From positions 3,401,001-3,465,000 of the forward strand of contig NZ_CP017147.1 in NCBI RefSeq assembly GCF_001741865.1: a stretch of 64,000 nucleotides of DNA, read 5' to 3'. The DNA is from Bosea vaviloviae. GTDB taxonomy: Bacteria > Pseudomonadota > Alphaproteobacteria > Rhizobiales > Beijerinckiaceae. Below, piece by piece: positions 1 to 8,889 of the stretch. The position numbers and the translations under genes were made by a program. Under the pieces are notes generated by a model. That model was not told the DNA's origin. It was given only the letters and a program-made list of their open reading frames with translations, and made no database searches. Each line of letters opens with the position of its first letter. Position 1 is the first letter of the stretch.

Positions 1-841
1 AGTCGTATTTCGCCAGCATCCAGTTATTGGCCGCCTCGCAGGCGTTCTGGACGATCGCCTGATAATGCTTGGGCAGCTTGGCCCAGGCCTCCTTGCCGAT
101 GATCAGGTGCAGCATCGCGCCGCCCTCCCACCAGCCGGGATAGTAGTAATATTTCGCGACCCGGATGAAGCCGAGCTTCTCATCGTCATAGGGGCCGACG
201 AACTCGGCCGCATCGATGGTGCCGCGCTCCAGCGCCGGATAGACGTCGCCGGGCGCGATCTGGGTCGGAACCACGCCGAGCTTGGCCAAGACCGCGCCGC
301 CCATGCCGCCGATGCGGAACTTCAGGCCCTTGAGGTCGTCGAGCCCGGTCAGCTCCTTGCGGAAGAAACCGCCCATCTGGCAGCCGGAATTGCCACAGGG
401 GATCGAATAGGCGTTGAAGCGGTCGAGCACGCCGTTCACGATCTGCTCGCCGCCGCCGAAATACCACCAGCTATGCTGCTGGCGCGCGTTCAGCCCGAAG
501 GGGATGCCGGTGCCGAGCCCCAGCGTCGGATCCTTGCCGATGTAGAAATAGGTCGGCGAATGCGCGCATTCGACCGTGCCGGAGGAGACGGCGTCGAGCG
601 CCTGCAGGCCGGGCACGATCTCGCCAGGCGCAAAAACCTGGATCTCGAACTTGCCGTCCGTGGCGTCGCTGACGAATTTCGAGAACTGCTGGGCGGTGCC
701 GTAAATCGTATCGAGCGACTTCGGAAAACTCGACGTCAACCGCCATTTCACCTCGGGGGCCGACTGCGCGATCGCAGGCATCGCGACCGGGGTCGCAGCG
801 GCGGCGAGAGCCCCTGTTTTCAAAAAGTCGCGACGTTTCAT
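1..841 (-). CDS. TRAP transporter solute-binding protein (DctP type), 3' end cut by window edge
   Basis: Periplasmic substrate-binding subunit of a TRAP transporter; by family it captures organic acids for a DctQM permease. About 280 codons are visible. The ATG at 841 follows GGGAGG, and the N-terminus has a twin-arginine signal (RRDFLK then an Ala-rich stretch ending PAIAQ). The body has features of the mannitol/chloroaromatic TRAP branch: WYFGGGEQI, a GLKFRIGGMGG stretch and the DAAEFVGPYDD segment. The C-terminus and any dctQM genes lie outside the window. It diverges from the FAH-family gene across 63 bp, so the two may share control. The substrate cannot be read from sequence. Confidence 0.9.
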   Translation of the reverse strand, partial: MKRRDFLKTGALAAAATPVAMPAIAQSAPEVKWRLTSSFPKSLDTIYGTAQQFSKFVSDATDGKFEIQVFAPGEIVPGLQALDAVSSGTVECAHSPTYFYIGKDPTLGLGTGIPFGLNARQQHSWWYFGGGEQIVNGVLDRFNAYSIPCGNSGCQMGGFFRKELTGLDDLKGLKFRIGGMGGAVLAKLGVVPTQIAPGDVYPALERGTIDAAEFVGPYDDEKLGFIRVAKYYYYPGWWEGGAMLHLIIGKEAWAKLPKHYQAIVQNACEAANNWMLAKYD

Positions 842-904
842 ATGGTCACCTCCCAAAAAGCGTGTTGCGCTCTTTCTGGCGCGTCCGGGGAGGAATGGAA
901 AGAC

Positions 905-1918
905 ATGAAACTCGCGTCACTTATGCACGGCCGGGATGGCCGACTCGTCGTGGTCTCGAAAGACCTCACCCGGGCCACCGATGCCTTCCCCGTCGTGCCG
1001 ACCCTGCAGGCGGCGCTCGACGATTGGGATCGCTACGCTCCGCGCCTCGCCGATCTGGCGGAGACGCTGGAACATGGTTCGGTCCCGTCCTTCCGCTTCC
1101 ACGAGCATGATTGCGCGGCCCCGCTGCCGCGCGCCTATCAGTGGCTCGACGCCTCGGCCTATGTGAACCATGTCGAACTGGTCCGGAAGGCGCGGGGCGC
1201 CGAGATGCCGGAAAGCTTCTGGACCGACCCCTTGATGTATCAGGGCGGCAGCGATTCCAATCTCGGGCCGCGCCAGGCGATCCGCGCCCGCAGCGAGGTC
1301 GACGGCATCGATTTCGAGGCCGAGATCGCGGTCGTCACCGGTGACGTGCCGATGGGCGTCTCGTCCGCCCAGGCCCTCAATCATATCCGCCTGATCATGC
1401 TTGCAAACGATGTGAGCCTGCGGAATCAGGTTGCGAACGAATTGGCGAAAGGCTTTGGATTCGTTCAGTCAAAGCCGCCGACCGCCTTTTCCCCGGTCGC
1501 CGTGACGCCGGGTGAACTGGGTGCGAGCTGGGCCGGCGGCAAGCTGCATCTGCCGCTGCTGACGCAGCTCAACGGCAAGCCCTTCGGCAGACCGGAAGCC
1601 GGCATCGACATGACCTTCGATTTCGGCACGCTGATCGCCCATGCGGCGCGCACCCGCCCGTTGGCCGCCGGCACGATCATCGGCTCGGGCACGGTCTCGA
1701 ACCGCGGCACAGAGGGCGGTCCGGGCAAGCCTTTGGCGGAGGGTGGACTCGGCTATGCCTGCATCGCCGAGCAGCGCATGGTCGAGACGATTGCGCGCGG
1801 CGCGCCGACGACGCCGTTCCTGCGCTTCGGCGACAGCATCCGCATCGAGATGAAGACCGCCGCCGGCCATTCGATCTTCGGGGCGATCGAACAGGAGATC
1901 CTGCCTCACGCCGAGTGA
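905..1918 (+). CDS. Fumarylacetoacetate hydrolase (FAH) family protein
   Basis: A 337-residue FAH-superfamily enzyme, expected to be a metal-dependent C-C hydrolase, hydratase or decarboxylase of dicarbonyl acids in the cytosol. The EAEIAVVTGDVP segment carries the acidic metal ligands of the fold, and SKPPTAFSPVAVTP plus IIGSGTVSNRG are typical of the C-terminal barrel. The frame stays open upstream to position 65, but that stretch is antisense to the TRAP gene. The ATG at 905 has GGGAGG 11 nt upstream and starts a full-length family member (MKLASLMHGRDG). Residue-level substrate specificity is not readable; fumarylacetoacetase is one possibility. Confidence 0.88.
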   Translation: MKLASLMHGRDGRLVVVSKDLTRATDAFPVVPTLQAALDDWDRYAPRLADLAETLEHGSVPSFRFHEHDCAAPLPRAYQWLDASAYVNHVELVRKARGAEMPESFWTDPLMYQGGSDSNLGPRQAIRARSEVDGIDFEAEIAVVTGDVPMGVSSAQALNHIRLIMLANDVSLRNQVANELAKGFGFVQSKPPTAFSPVAVTPGELGASWAGGKLHLPLLTQLNGKPFGRPEAGIDMTFDFGTLIAHAARTRPLAAGTIIGSGTVSNRGTEGGPGKPLAEGGLGYACIAEQRMVETIARGAPTTPFLRFGDSIRIEMKTAAGHSIFGAIEQEILPHAE

Positions 1919-1956
1919 TGGGCTGCGCCAAGCCCGGTGGCCCAAGGAGAGGCGTT

Positions 1957-2238
1957 TCAGGCGGCGTGCAGCTGGACGGCTGAATAGTCCTGCTGCGTCT
2001 CGGCCTTGGAGAGGTCGTGCGCTGCCTGAAGATTGAGCCAGAAGCGCGGATCGGTCTGGAAATAGCGCCCCAGCCGGATCGCGGTATCGGCCGAGACGTC
2101 CCGGCGCTCGCGCAGCAACTCGCTGACGCGGTTGCCGGGAACGCCGAGCGCCTTCGCCAATTGCCTTGCGCTCATGCCGAGCGGGGCGAGATAGTCCTCA
2201 CGCAGGATCTCGCCGGGATGGGTGCGGATGCGTGGCAT
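1957..2238 (-). CDS. higA: HigA-family addiction-module antitoxin (orphan)
   Basis: A 93-residue XRE-type helix-turn-helix protein beginning MPRIRTHPGEILREDYL, the signature opening of HigA antitoxins, with the HTH at about residues 20-60 (SARQLAKALGVPGNRVSELL). The start at 2238 is preceded by GAGGAG. In HigBA loci the toxin gene lies immediately upstream and ends just before higA. Here only a short C-terminal toxin tail survives (see 2249-2305), so the antitoxin is probably solitary and may act only as an autorepressor or as an antitoxin for an unlinked toxin. Confidence 0.9.
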   Translation of the reverse strand: MPRIRTHPGEILREDYLAPLGMSARQLAKALGVPGNRVSELLRERRDVSADTAIRLGRYFQTDPRFWLNLQAAHDLSKAETQQDYSAVQLHAA

Positions 2239-2248
2239 CGCTAGCTCC

Positions 2249-2305
2249 TCAATGATAATCGACGATCTCGACCGCCGTCGGCTGCCTCTCGGCTCGCGAA
2301 GCACC
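2249..2305 (-). pseudogene. Remnant of higB toxin C-terminus
   Basis: Directly upstream of higA on the same strand, an open stretch ends in ...TAVEIVDYH followed by TGA at 2249-2251. The EIVDYH stop-codon context is the usual end of HigB/RelE-fold toxins, just before the higA ribosome-binding site. Upstream of about 2305 the frame no longer resembles HigB (it contains no core beta-sheet residues), and a repeat-like GTCCGAAAACCGG follows. I read this as a deleted toxin gene of which about 18 codons remain. Confidence 0.6.
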
Positions 2306-2413
2306 TTTAATACCACATGAAATAGAGGCCCTGTCCGAAAACCGGTTTCCAGGCTTCGGCTTGATGTTCTAGGCTTTGTTCGCAACCCGCTTGCCGCGAG
2401 AGTCCTGCCTGCC

Positions 2414-2947
2414 ATGATCGAATCCGTGCCGCTCTACCCGACCACCATCCCGCTGGCCTTTTTCGTCTGGGGCCCGGCGCTGGTGATGCTGCTGTACTGG
2501 CTGGTTGGCGTCTGGGCGAGCCGGCAGGGCGTGGCGCGCCTGCTCGAGAGCGACTGGAACGGCTTCACCGTGACCGATGTCGAGAAGCTCTTCGCCGCCT
2601 ATGGCGATGAGCGCCGCGCGAAATACCGCCATCGCGTGCTGCCCGCCGATGTCGCCGTCGCCTTCGTCTATGCGATCGTCGGCGCGGTCATCATCGCCGG
2701 GCTGTGCATGCGCGGGCAGCCCTGGTGGGGCGCGGCGCTGTGCGGCGGCGGCTGGTTGCTCGGCGGGCTCTGCGACGTCGCCGAGAATTTCGGCATTGCG
2801 CGCCTGCTCGACAAATATCCCAAGGTCGAGGCCGGCGATGTCGCCTTCGCCAGCGGGACCACGCGATTGAAATTGGTGCTGTTCTCGCTCGGCATCGTCG
2901 GCGCGCTCGTGGCGGCCTATCTGGTGTTCAAGCCGCTGGCGGCGTGA
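2414..2947 (+). CDS. Four-helix integral membrane protein, unknown function
   Basis: A 177-residue protein with about four hydrophobic helices (near residues 12-33, 81-99, 104-124 and 151-171). A charged soluble loop with VTDVEKLFAAYGDERRAKYRHR lies between the first two. No enzymatic motif is visible. It stands alone between the antitoxin and a convergent acetyltransferase gene. Conserved-hypothetical inner-membrane protein is the most that can be said. Confidence 0.75.
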   Translation: MIESVPLYPTTIPLAFFVWGPALVMLLYWLVGVWASRQGVARLLESDWNGFTVTDVEKLFAAYGDERRAKYRHRVLPADVAVAFVYAIVGAVIIAGLCMRGQPWWGAALCGGGWLLGGLCDVAENFGIARLLDKYPKVEAGDVAFASGTTRLKLVLFSLGIVGALVAAYLVFKPLAA

Positions 2948-3029
2948 CCATGCCGGGCTTGCATGTCCCGGCCTGCCGGGCGGAGATCATCGCGTAGCGT
3001 AGGGCGACGCTGACGAGCTACGGCGTCAG

Positions 3030-3587
3030 TCAATAGGGCTCGCGCTTTTGCTCGCGGGGGCGCTCCAGGCGCAGGCGGGTCGCGACGACCGGCGGTGCGC
3101 CGATCAGTGTCATGACCTGCCTCGGTGCCGGCTTGAAGCCGAGTTTCGCCGCCAGCCGCAGCGAAGCTAGATTTTGCGGGTGCGTGACGATGACGATCTC
3201 CGGCAGGGCCAGCGTCTCGAAGCCGTGGCGGAGCAGGCGGGAAACGGCCTCGAAACCATGGCCCTGGCCCCAATGGCGGGCCGCGAAGCGGTAGCTGAGC
3301 TGGACCTGCTGCTGCGCCTCGCCATCGGGGATGAGCCCGACATAGCCGATGAGTGCACCTGGTTCCGTCGCGGGAAAGACGGACCAGTAGCCGAGCCCGC
3401 GTGCGATATGGCTGAAGCTGCGTGCCGCGATGCCGTCCCGGCTCATCGCCGGATCGCCGAGCGGCGCGATATAGCGCATCACCTCGGGATCGGCATTCAT
3501 CGTGGCGATGGCGTCGAGATCGGCCAGTTGCCGTGGCCGCAGCGCCAGCTGCGCGGTCTTCAATTCTGGCAGTCCCGTCATGGTCAT
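3030..3587 (-). CDS. GNAT-family N-acetyltransferase (RimJ/RimL-like)
   Basis: 185 residues with the RimL-type layout: an N-terminal LRPRQLADLDAIATMNADPEVMRYI strand-helix, a GYVGLIPDG beta hairpin and the acetyl-CoA pyrophosphate loop in RHWGQGHGFEAVSRLL. It then has a C-terminal HPQNLASLRLAAKLGFK helix, where the family places its N-(x)-S/R signature. It probably transfers an acetyl group to an amine on a small molecule, antibiotic or protein N-terminus. An alternative ATG two codons in (3581) cannot be excluded. The target is unknown. Confidence 0.85.
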   Translation of the reverse strand: MTMTGLPELKTAQLALRPRQLADLDAIATMNADPEVMRYIAPLGDPAMSRDGIAARSFSHIARGLGYWSVFPATEPGALIGYVGLIPDGEAQQQVQLSYRFAARHWGQGHGFEAVSRLLRHGFETLALPEIVIVTHPQNLASLRLAAKLGFKPAPRQVMTLIGAPPVVATRLRLERPREQKREPY

Positions 3588-3733
3588 GTCGCGGTTCTCG
3601 CAGGGCGCGATCTCGGCTGAGCCGTCGCCGCCTTAGAGCAATCGGTTTTCGCATCGATCCGGCTCTGGTGCGGCAGGGCGCGATATCCCATATCCTGCCA
3701 GCCGCCATGCGGAAAAGCCTCGGGAGAGAGAGA

Positions 3734-4252
3734 ATGCGGTTTCGTCGTCACGTCCTTGTCGCTTTGGCGGCGTTGTCGCTTGCCGGGGCGGCGCTTTCGC
3801 CGGCCCAGGCGCAGGAAGACCTGATCTTCCGCAAGTCGACCGTCTGGAAGATGCTGACGCCCGACGACAAGCTCGCCGTCTACGGCGTCGACGATCCCGT
3901 CGTCGAGGGCGTTGCCTGCCACTATACCGTGCCCGAGAAGGGCGGCGTCGCCGGCATGTTCGGCGTCGCTGAGCAGGTCTCGGACATCTCGCTTGCCTGC
4001 CGGCAGATCGGCCCGATCAAGTTCAAGGACAAATCCGAGCAGGGCGATGTCGTCTTCCGCGAGCGCCGCTCGTTGATCTGGAAGAAGATGCAGATCGTGC
4101 GCGGCTGCGACGCCAAGCGCAATGTGCTGATCTACATGGTCTATACCGACAAGCTAATCGAGGGCTCCCCGCAGAACTCGACCTCGACCGTGCCGATCAT
4201 GCCCTGGGGCGCGAATGGCGATGCGCCGAAATGCGCCGAATGGGTGAAGTGA
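3734..4252 (+). CDS. creA: CreA family periplasmic protein
   Basis: 172 residues with a cleavable signal peptide (RRHVLVALAALSLAGAALS ending AQAQ), then the CreA domain: STVWKMLTPDDKLAVYGVDD, a conserved Cys in VACHYTVPEKGG, and a second Cys pair further on (ACRQIGPI, VRGCDAK). CreA is widespread in proteobacteria and its biochemical role is unsettled. The ATG at 3734 has GAGAGAGAG upstream and gives a proper signal peptide. The next gene starts 8 nt downstream of the stop, suggesting cotranscription. Confidence 0.88.
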   Translation: MRFRRHVLVALAALSLAGAALSPAQAQEDLIFRKSTVWKMLTPDDKLAVYGVDDPVVEGVACHYTVPEKGGVAGMFGVAEQVSDISLACRQIGPIKFKDKSEQGDVVFRERRSLIWKKMQIVRGCDAKRNVLIYMVYTDKLIEGSPQNSTSTVPIMPWGANGDAPKCAEWVK

Positions 4253-4260
4253 GGGGCGAG

Positions 4261-4938
4261 GTGGAAGCAACGGCGCCACGCCGCTTCGTCTTGCAGGTCC
4301 GTGATTCCCGGACCTGTTGTCCCATCCTAGAAGCCCAGATCCAGTGCGACGATCTCGCCCGACTTCGCGTCGTGCTGGGCCCGGATCTGGGTGATGATCA
4401 TGAGCTTGAACGCGGATATGAACTCGACAGCGGACAGCTCTCGGCAATCTCGCGAGCGTTCGACTGTCCATTTCCAACGGACATGGGCACCGTCTCGCTA
4501 GTTCCTTGGAACTCTCTTCGCGACGTGCCTTACCTCATTCACACCGGTTTCGAACTGGCGTTGATGCTGGACGGGCGAAAACCTCTCGCTGTCTTCAGCG
4601 ACGCCTATCCCAGTGCCTTTCTTGACGAGTTTCTCGCGCCTTTTGGCCCATTCGTTGAGCAAGGACGCCTCCTGCGGCGCACCATCGACCACCCGTTCCC
4701 GTCGCCGAAGCGAGGTGTCGTAGATAGTCAGCCTCTCGATGGGATACGTCGCGTGTACTTTGCCTTGCCGGGGCAGGAATGGCGCATCAATGCCTATATC
4801 GAGATGTGGCAGAGCGCCGAAAAATCGGGATGGAGCGAAGCGTCGGAGCGCCGCCAAGGGACACTGCTGGGTTACACGGATTGGCAGTGCGATTGGTGGG
4901 CGAAGAACAGGCCAGGCAGCCTTAGCCGCAGACGATGA
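4261..4938 (+). CDS. Hypothetical protein
   Basis: About 225 residues from a GTG at 4261, which has GAGGGGCGAG just upstream. In-frame ATGs at 4231 and 4240 would overlap the end of creA and have weaker ribosome-binding sites. No signal peptide or membrane segment. It is rich in Trp and Asp/Glu, with LVPWNSLRDVPYLIHTGFEL and a C-terminal GYTDWQCDWWAKN. I do not recognise a family. The 3' end overlaps the convergent gene at 4922 by 17 nt. Confidence 0.6.
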   Translation: MEATAPRRFVLQVRDSRTCCPILEAQIQCDDLARLRVVLGPDLGDDHELERGYELDSGQLSAISRAFDCPFPTDMGTVSLVPWNSLRDVPYLIHTGFELALMLDGRKPLAVFSDAYPSAFLDEFLAPFGPFVEQGRLLRRTIDHPFPSPKRGVVDSQPLDGIRRVYFALPGQEWRINAYIEMWQSAEKSGWSEASERRQGTLLGYTDWQCDWWAKNRPGSLSRRR

Positions 4939-5248
4939 CCAGCGGCTGCTCGGGCTCGGCCGTCACGGTCGCCTTGGCGAGCGTGCCGGTGAAATCCTCG
5001 CGATCGGCGAGGCCGAAGCTGGTCGCCATCTTGAAGCCCTTGGCCTCGCACCAGGCATTGGCGACGATCTTGCCGCATTCGGCTTTGGACGAGATGCAGT
5101 CGGCGACGCCGTAGCCGTCGCTGGCGGGGATCAGGAAGGTGCGCTGGTCGCTGGCGGCCGCGACAGTCTTGGTCGAGGGCAGGATCGACAGGGACAGGCC
5201 CGCGCCGATGATTCCGAAGAGGCCGACAAGAGCGATGGCGCGGCGCAT
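4922..5248 (-). CDS. Small secreted protein, unknown function
   Basis: 108 residues starting MRRAIALVGLFGIIGAG, a clear signal peptide or N-terminal anchor, with GAGGAAT upstream of the ATG at 5248. The mature part holds four Cys (ADCISSKAECGKI, NAWCEAKG and a C-terminal VIVCG), suggesting disulfides in the periplasm. The longer reading from 5290 is less likely because the signal peptide would then be internal. Conserved small exported protein of unknown role. Confidence 0.7.
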   Translation of the reverse strand: MRRAIALVGLFGIIGAGLSLSILPSTKTVAAASDQRTFLIPASDGYGVADCISSKAECGKIVANAWCEAKGFKMATSFGLADREDFTGTLAKATVTAEPEQPLVIVCG

Positions 5249-5567
5249 TTCAGATATTCCTCGTGACCCGGTCGGGCGCTCAACCCTCAAATCGTGAGGA
5301 TGGTTCCAATCGGTTAAATTTGGATGAACTCGCGCCAGCCATGGTGCAGCGCAACAAGTGGGGCGCCCTCTTGACGCAAAGCTCGCATGCAGGCAATCAG
5401 TTTTTTATGACGCGAGCCGCCAACCCGATTTGCATTATTTGCCGCTAGCTTTCGCTGGCCGGCTGCTCACGTCCTCGTCCTGAAACGGAAAGACAGACAG
5501 CGCCCCGGCCAGCGGCCAGGATATGCTCGTCTCCATGCCTTCCGCCGTTTCGCCAGGACACTCTCCG
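5249..5567. other. Intergenic stretch with no recognised gene
   Basis: About 320 bp between the small secreted gene and cysS. It is slightly lower in GC than its surroundings, with an AT-rich patch near 5398-5440 that may hold the cysS promoter. I see no convincing ORF, RNA or repeat here. Confidence 0.4.
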
Positions 5568-7037
5568 ATGTCGCCGATCTTGAGGCTCTACAACACGCTG
5601 ACGCGGACGAAGGAGGTTTTCGCTCCGATCGATCCCGACAATGTCCGCATGTATGTCTGCGGCCCGACGGTCTATGACTATGCCCATATCGGCAATGCCC
5701 GCCCGGTCATCGTCTTCGACGTGCTCTACCGGCTGCTGCGGCATCTCTATGGCGCGAACCATGTCACCTATGCCCGCAACCTCACCGACGTCGACGACAA
5801 GATCAACGCGCGGGCGGCCCGCGACTATCCCGGCCTGCCGCTGAACCAGGCGATCGCGAAGGTTACGCAAGCGACCACGGCGCAGTTTCATGCCGATATC
5901 GGCGCGCTCGGCAACCTGCCGCCCGACGCCGAGCCACGTGCGACCGACCATATCGAGGAGATGAAGGCGATCATCGAGCGCCTCATCGCGCGCGGCGTCG
6001 CCTATGTCGCAGAAGAGCATGTGCTGTTCCATGTGCCCGCCGTCGAACATCTCAAGGCCGCGCCGAAATACGGTTCGCTGGCGCGCCGGCCGCTCGACGA
6101 GATGATCGCCGGGGCACGGGTGGACGTTGCTCCGTACAAAAGAGATCCGATGGATTTCGTGCTGTGGAAGCCGAGCCGCGAAGGGATCGATCCCGGCTGG
6201 CCATCGCCGGCCGGCATCGCCACGCCCGGCCGCCCCGGCTGGCATATCGAATGCTCGGCCATGTCGATGGCAAAGCTGCTCTCGCCTTTCGGCGGCGGGC
6301 TTGCCTGCGACGACCCGGCCAAAAACCTCTTCGACATCCATGGCGGCGGCATCGACCTCGTCTTCCCGCATCATGAGAACGAGATCGCCCAATCCTGCTG
6401 CGCCTTTGGCGGCGTCGACGGGGCAGGGCGCATGGCCAATATCTGGATGCATAACGGCTTCCTGCAGGTCGAGGGCGAGAAGATGTCGAAATCGCTCGGC
6501 AACTTCGTCACCATCAACGAATTGCTGGAGACCGAGGTCTTTGGCGGGCGGACATGGCCGGGCGAAGTGCTGCGCCTTGCCATGCTGAAGACGCATTACC
6601 GCCAGCCGATCGACTGGACGGTGAAGGCGCTGGAGGAGGCGGAGAAGACGCTTGCCGAATGGTCGGATGTCGCCGGCGATGCGGAGGTCGGATCGCCTTC
6701 GCAAGCCTTCCTGGACGCGTTGGCGGATGATCTGAACATCGCCAAGGCGCTGGCCGAGCTGCATGCGCTTCGCAAAGCAGGCGAGCTGTCTCGGCTGCGC
6801 GGAGGACTGTCGCTGCTCGGCATCGGCCTGCGTTCCCAGAGCAACGCGCTGGACAACGCAACGCTTCGTGCTGCTGTCGACATGCAGATCGCCGCTCGTC
6901 TCGAAGCCCGCCGCGCCAAGAACTTCGCCGAATCCGACCGCATTCGCGACGCGCTTCTGGCGCAAGGCATCCAGCTCAAAGATGGCAAGGACCCCGCCAC
7001 CGGCGAGCCGACGACGACATGGGACGTGAAACGATGA
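5568..7037 (+). CDS. cysS: Cysteinyl-tRNA synthetase
   Basis: 489 residues; charges tRNA-Cys with cysteine in the cytosol. Class I motifs are intact: the HIGH-type motif in [11 protein letters not shown] near residue 40 and KMSKS in [11 protein letters not shown] near 305. The zinc-site residues are visible as the Cys of MYVCGPT, the Cys of HIECSAM and the His of [12 protein letters not shown]. The ATG at 5568 follows AGGA and gives the usual N-terminus; the frame is open to 5523. The stop overlaps the next small ORF by ATGA, so cysS, the small ORF and cimA look translationally coupled. Confidence 0.97.
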   Translation: MSPILRLYNTLTRTKEVFAPIDPDNVRMYVCGPTVYDYAHIGNARPVIVFDVLYRLLRHLYGANHVTYARNLTDVDDKINARAARDYPGLPLNQAIAKVTQATTAQFHADIGALGNLPPDAEPRATDHIEEMKAIIERLIARGVAYVAEEHVLFHVPAVEHLKAAPKYGSLARRPLDEMIAGARVDVAPYKRDPMDFVLWKPSREGIDPGWPSPAGIATPGRPGWHIECSAMSMAKLLSPFGGGLACDDPAKNLFDIHGGGIDLVFPHHENEIAQSCCAFGGVDGAGRMANIWMHNGFLQVEGEKMSKSLGNFVTINELLETEVFGGRTWPGEVLRLAMLKTHYRQPIDWTVKALEEAEKTLAEWSDVAGDAEVGSPSQAFLDALADDLNIAKALAELHALRKAGELSRLRGGLSLLGIGLRSQSNALDNATLRAAVDMQIAARLEARRAKNFAESDRIRDALLAQGIQLKDGKDPATGEPTTTWDVKR

Positions 7038-7156
7038 ACCGCGCCGACACCCCGAAGATCCGCCCAGCCGGCGCTCTGTCCGTTGCCATGAAGCTCGTCA
7101 TGCTCGCCATGGTGATGCCGCGCGTGCTGCGCTTCAAACTGAGGCGGGGGCGATGA
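7034..7156 (+). CDS. Small coupled ORF (40 aa) between cysS and cimA
   Basis: An ATG that overlaps the cysS stop (ATGA at 7034-7037) opens 40 codons ending in a TGA that overlaps the cimA ATG (ATGA at 7153-7156). The product starts [15 protein letters not shown] and has a short hydrophobic run ([14 protein letters not shown]) before a basic tail. Its size is below usual gene-calling cut-offs. The exact four-base overlaps on both sides argue that ribosomes pass through it. It could be a small membrane peptide or simply a bridge that couples cysS to cimA translation. No homologue is recognised. Confidence 0.5.
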   Translation: MNRADTPKIRPAGALSVAMKLVMLAMVMPRVLRFKLRRGR

Positions 7157-8751
7157 GCGCTGCCCGCATCCATCTCTTCGACACCACGTTGCGCGACGGC
7201 GCGCAGACGACGGGCGTCGATTTCTCGCTCGACGACAAGCGCAGCGTCGCCGCCATGCTCGACAAGCTCGGCATCGACTATGTCGAAGGCGGCTATCCCG
7301 GCGCCAATCCGCTGGATACGGCGTTTTTCGCGCAGAAGCCGACGACGCAGGCCAAATTCGCCGCCTTCGGTATGACCAAGCGCGCCGGCCGCTCGGCTGC
7401 CAATGATCCCGGCATCGCGGCGCTGCTGGAGGCCAAGGCCGACGCCATCGTCTTCGTCGCCAAGGCCTGGGACTACCATGTCCATGTCGCGCTCGAGATC
7501 CCGCTCGAAGACAACCTCATCGGCATCGCTGAGAGCGTCGAAGCCGCCAGGGCTGCCGGACGCGAGGTGATGCTCGATTGCGAGCACTTCTTCGACGGCT
7601 ACAAGGCCAACCCCGATTATGCGCTCTCCTGCGCCCGCACGGCCTATGAGGCCGGGGCGCGCTGGGTCGTGCTCTGCGACACCAATGGCGGCACGCTGCC
7701 CGACGAGATTTCGGCGATCGTCGCCGAGGTGACGAAAACCATTCCCGGCGACCATCTCGGCATCCACGCCCATGACGATTGCGGCTGCGCGGTGGCCAAT
7801 TCGCTGGCTGCGGTCGAGGCCGGTGCGCGCCAGATCCAGGGCACGCTGAACGGGCTCGGCGAGCGCTGCGGCAATGCCAATCTGGTGACGCTGATCGGCG
7901 CGCTGAAGCTAAAGGAGCGCTATCGCGAGCGCTTCGCCATCGCTGTCGACGCGACCAGGCTCGGCGAGCTCACACATGTCTCGCGCGCGCTCGACGAGAT
8001 GCTGAACCGGGCGCCCAATCGCCATGCGCCCTTCGTCGGGGCGTCCGCCTTCACCACCAAGGCCGGCATCCATGCCTCGGCCGTGCTGAAGGACCCGCGC
8101 ACCTATGAGCATGTCCCGCCCGAGGCGATCGGCAATCTGCGCAAGGTTCTGATTTCGGACCAGGGCGGGAAATCCAACCTCGTCGCCGAGCTGGAGCGCA
8201 TCGGCGTGACGCTCGGCCGCGACGATCCGCGCCTTGGCCGGGTGCTCGACGAGGTCAAGGAGAAGGAGGCGCAAGGCTACGCCTTTGAGGGCGCCGACGC
8301 TTCCTTCTTCCTGCTCGCCAAGCGCATCATGGGCGAGTTGCCGGCCTATTTCGAGATCGAGCGCTTCACCGCCAATGTCGAGCGCCGCCATAATGCGCTG
8401 GGCGAGCTCGTCACCTTCTCCGAGGCGATCGTGAAGGTGAAGGTCGGTGAGGAGGTGCTGATCTCGGTCGCCGAGAGCGCGCTCGGCCCGGTCAACGCGC
8501 TCGACCTGGCGCTGCGCAAGGATCTCGGCCGCTATCAGTCATTGATCGAGGGCCTGCGCCTCGTCGACTACAAGGTCCGGGTCTTCCAGGGCGGCACCGA
8601 CGCGGTCACCCGGGTGCTGATCGAGTCGGCCGACGAGACCGGTGCGCGGTGGACCACGGTCGGCGTCAGCGCCAACATCATCGACGCCTCGTTCCAGGCG
8701 CTGGTGGACTCGATCACCTACAAGCTGATGCGCGAGGGCGCGACGGCGTAG
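7153..8751 (+). CDS. cimA: (R)-citramalate synthase
   Basis: 532 residues of the isopropylmalate/homocitrate synthase family. The opening HLFDTTLRDGAQTTGVDFS is the citramalate-synthase form of the metal and pyruvate site, followed by the GIHAHDDCGCAVAN metal-binding His pair and GNANL near residues 210-245. The C-terminal 150 residues form the LeuA-type regulatory domain. It condenses pyruvate and acetyl-CoA to citramalate, the threonine-independent entry to isoleucine. The product could also be annotated as an alpha-isopropylmalate/homocitrate synthase family transferase. Starts inside the stop of the small ORF. Confidence 0.92.
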   Translation: MSAARIHLFDTTLRDGAQTTGVDFSLDDKRSVAAMLDKLGIDYVEGGYPGANPLDTAFFAQKPTTQAKFAAFGMTKRAGRSAANDPGIAALLEAKADAIVFVAKAWDYHVHVALEIPLEDNLIGIAESVEAARAAGREVMLDCEHFFDGYKANPDYALSCARTAYEAGARWVVLCDTNGGTLPDEISAIVAEVTKTIPGDHLGIHAHDDCGCAVANSLAAVEAGARQIQGTLNGLGERCGNANLVTLIGALKLKERYRERFAIAVDATRLGELTHVSRALDEMLNRAPNRHAPFVGASAFTTKAGIHASAVLKDPRTYEHVPPEAIGNLRKVLISDQGGKSNLVAELERIGVTLGRDDPRLGRVLDEVKEKEAQGYAFEGADASFFLLAKRIMGELPAYFEIERFTANVERRHNALGELVTFSEAIVKVKVGEEVLISVAESALGPVNALDLALRKDLGRYQSLIEGLRLVDYKVRVFQGGTDAVTRVLIESADETGARWTTVGVSANIIDASFQALVDSITYKLMREGATA

Positions 8752-8782
8752 AAGCCGAATGAGGCGGAAGCGCCACCTCCGT

Positions 8783-8875
8783 CATGGTCGGGCTTGTCCC
8801 GACCATCCACGTCTTCCTCTATCGCATTCGGTGTTCAAGACGTGGATGCTCGGCACAAGGCCGAGCATGACGTTG
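8783..8875. repeat. Dispersed palindromic intergenic repeat, 'tcatggtcgggc' family
   Basis: TCATGGTCGGGCTTGTCCCG opens an imperfect inverted unit that closes with CGGCACAAGGCCGAGCATGA. A relative lies at 19712-19793. Such elements can fold into long hairpins after genes. Confidence 0.6.
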
Positions 8876-8889
8876 CGGGCGAAGCAGCC

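Noticed and set aside
65..904. N-terminal extension of the FAH-family frame
   Set aside because: It lies antisense to the TRAP binding protein gene, which has a clean Tat signal and family motifs. The FAH domain and ribosome-binding site begin at 905.
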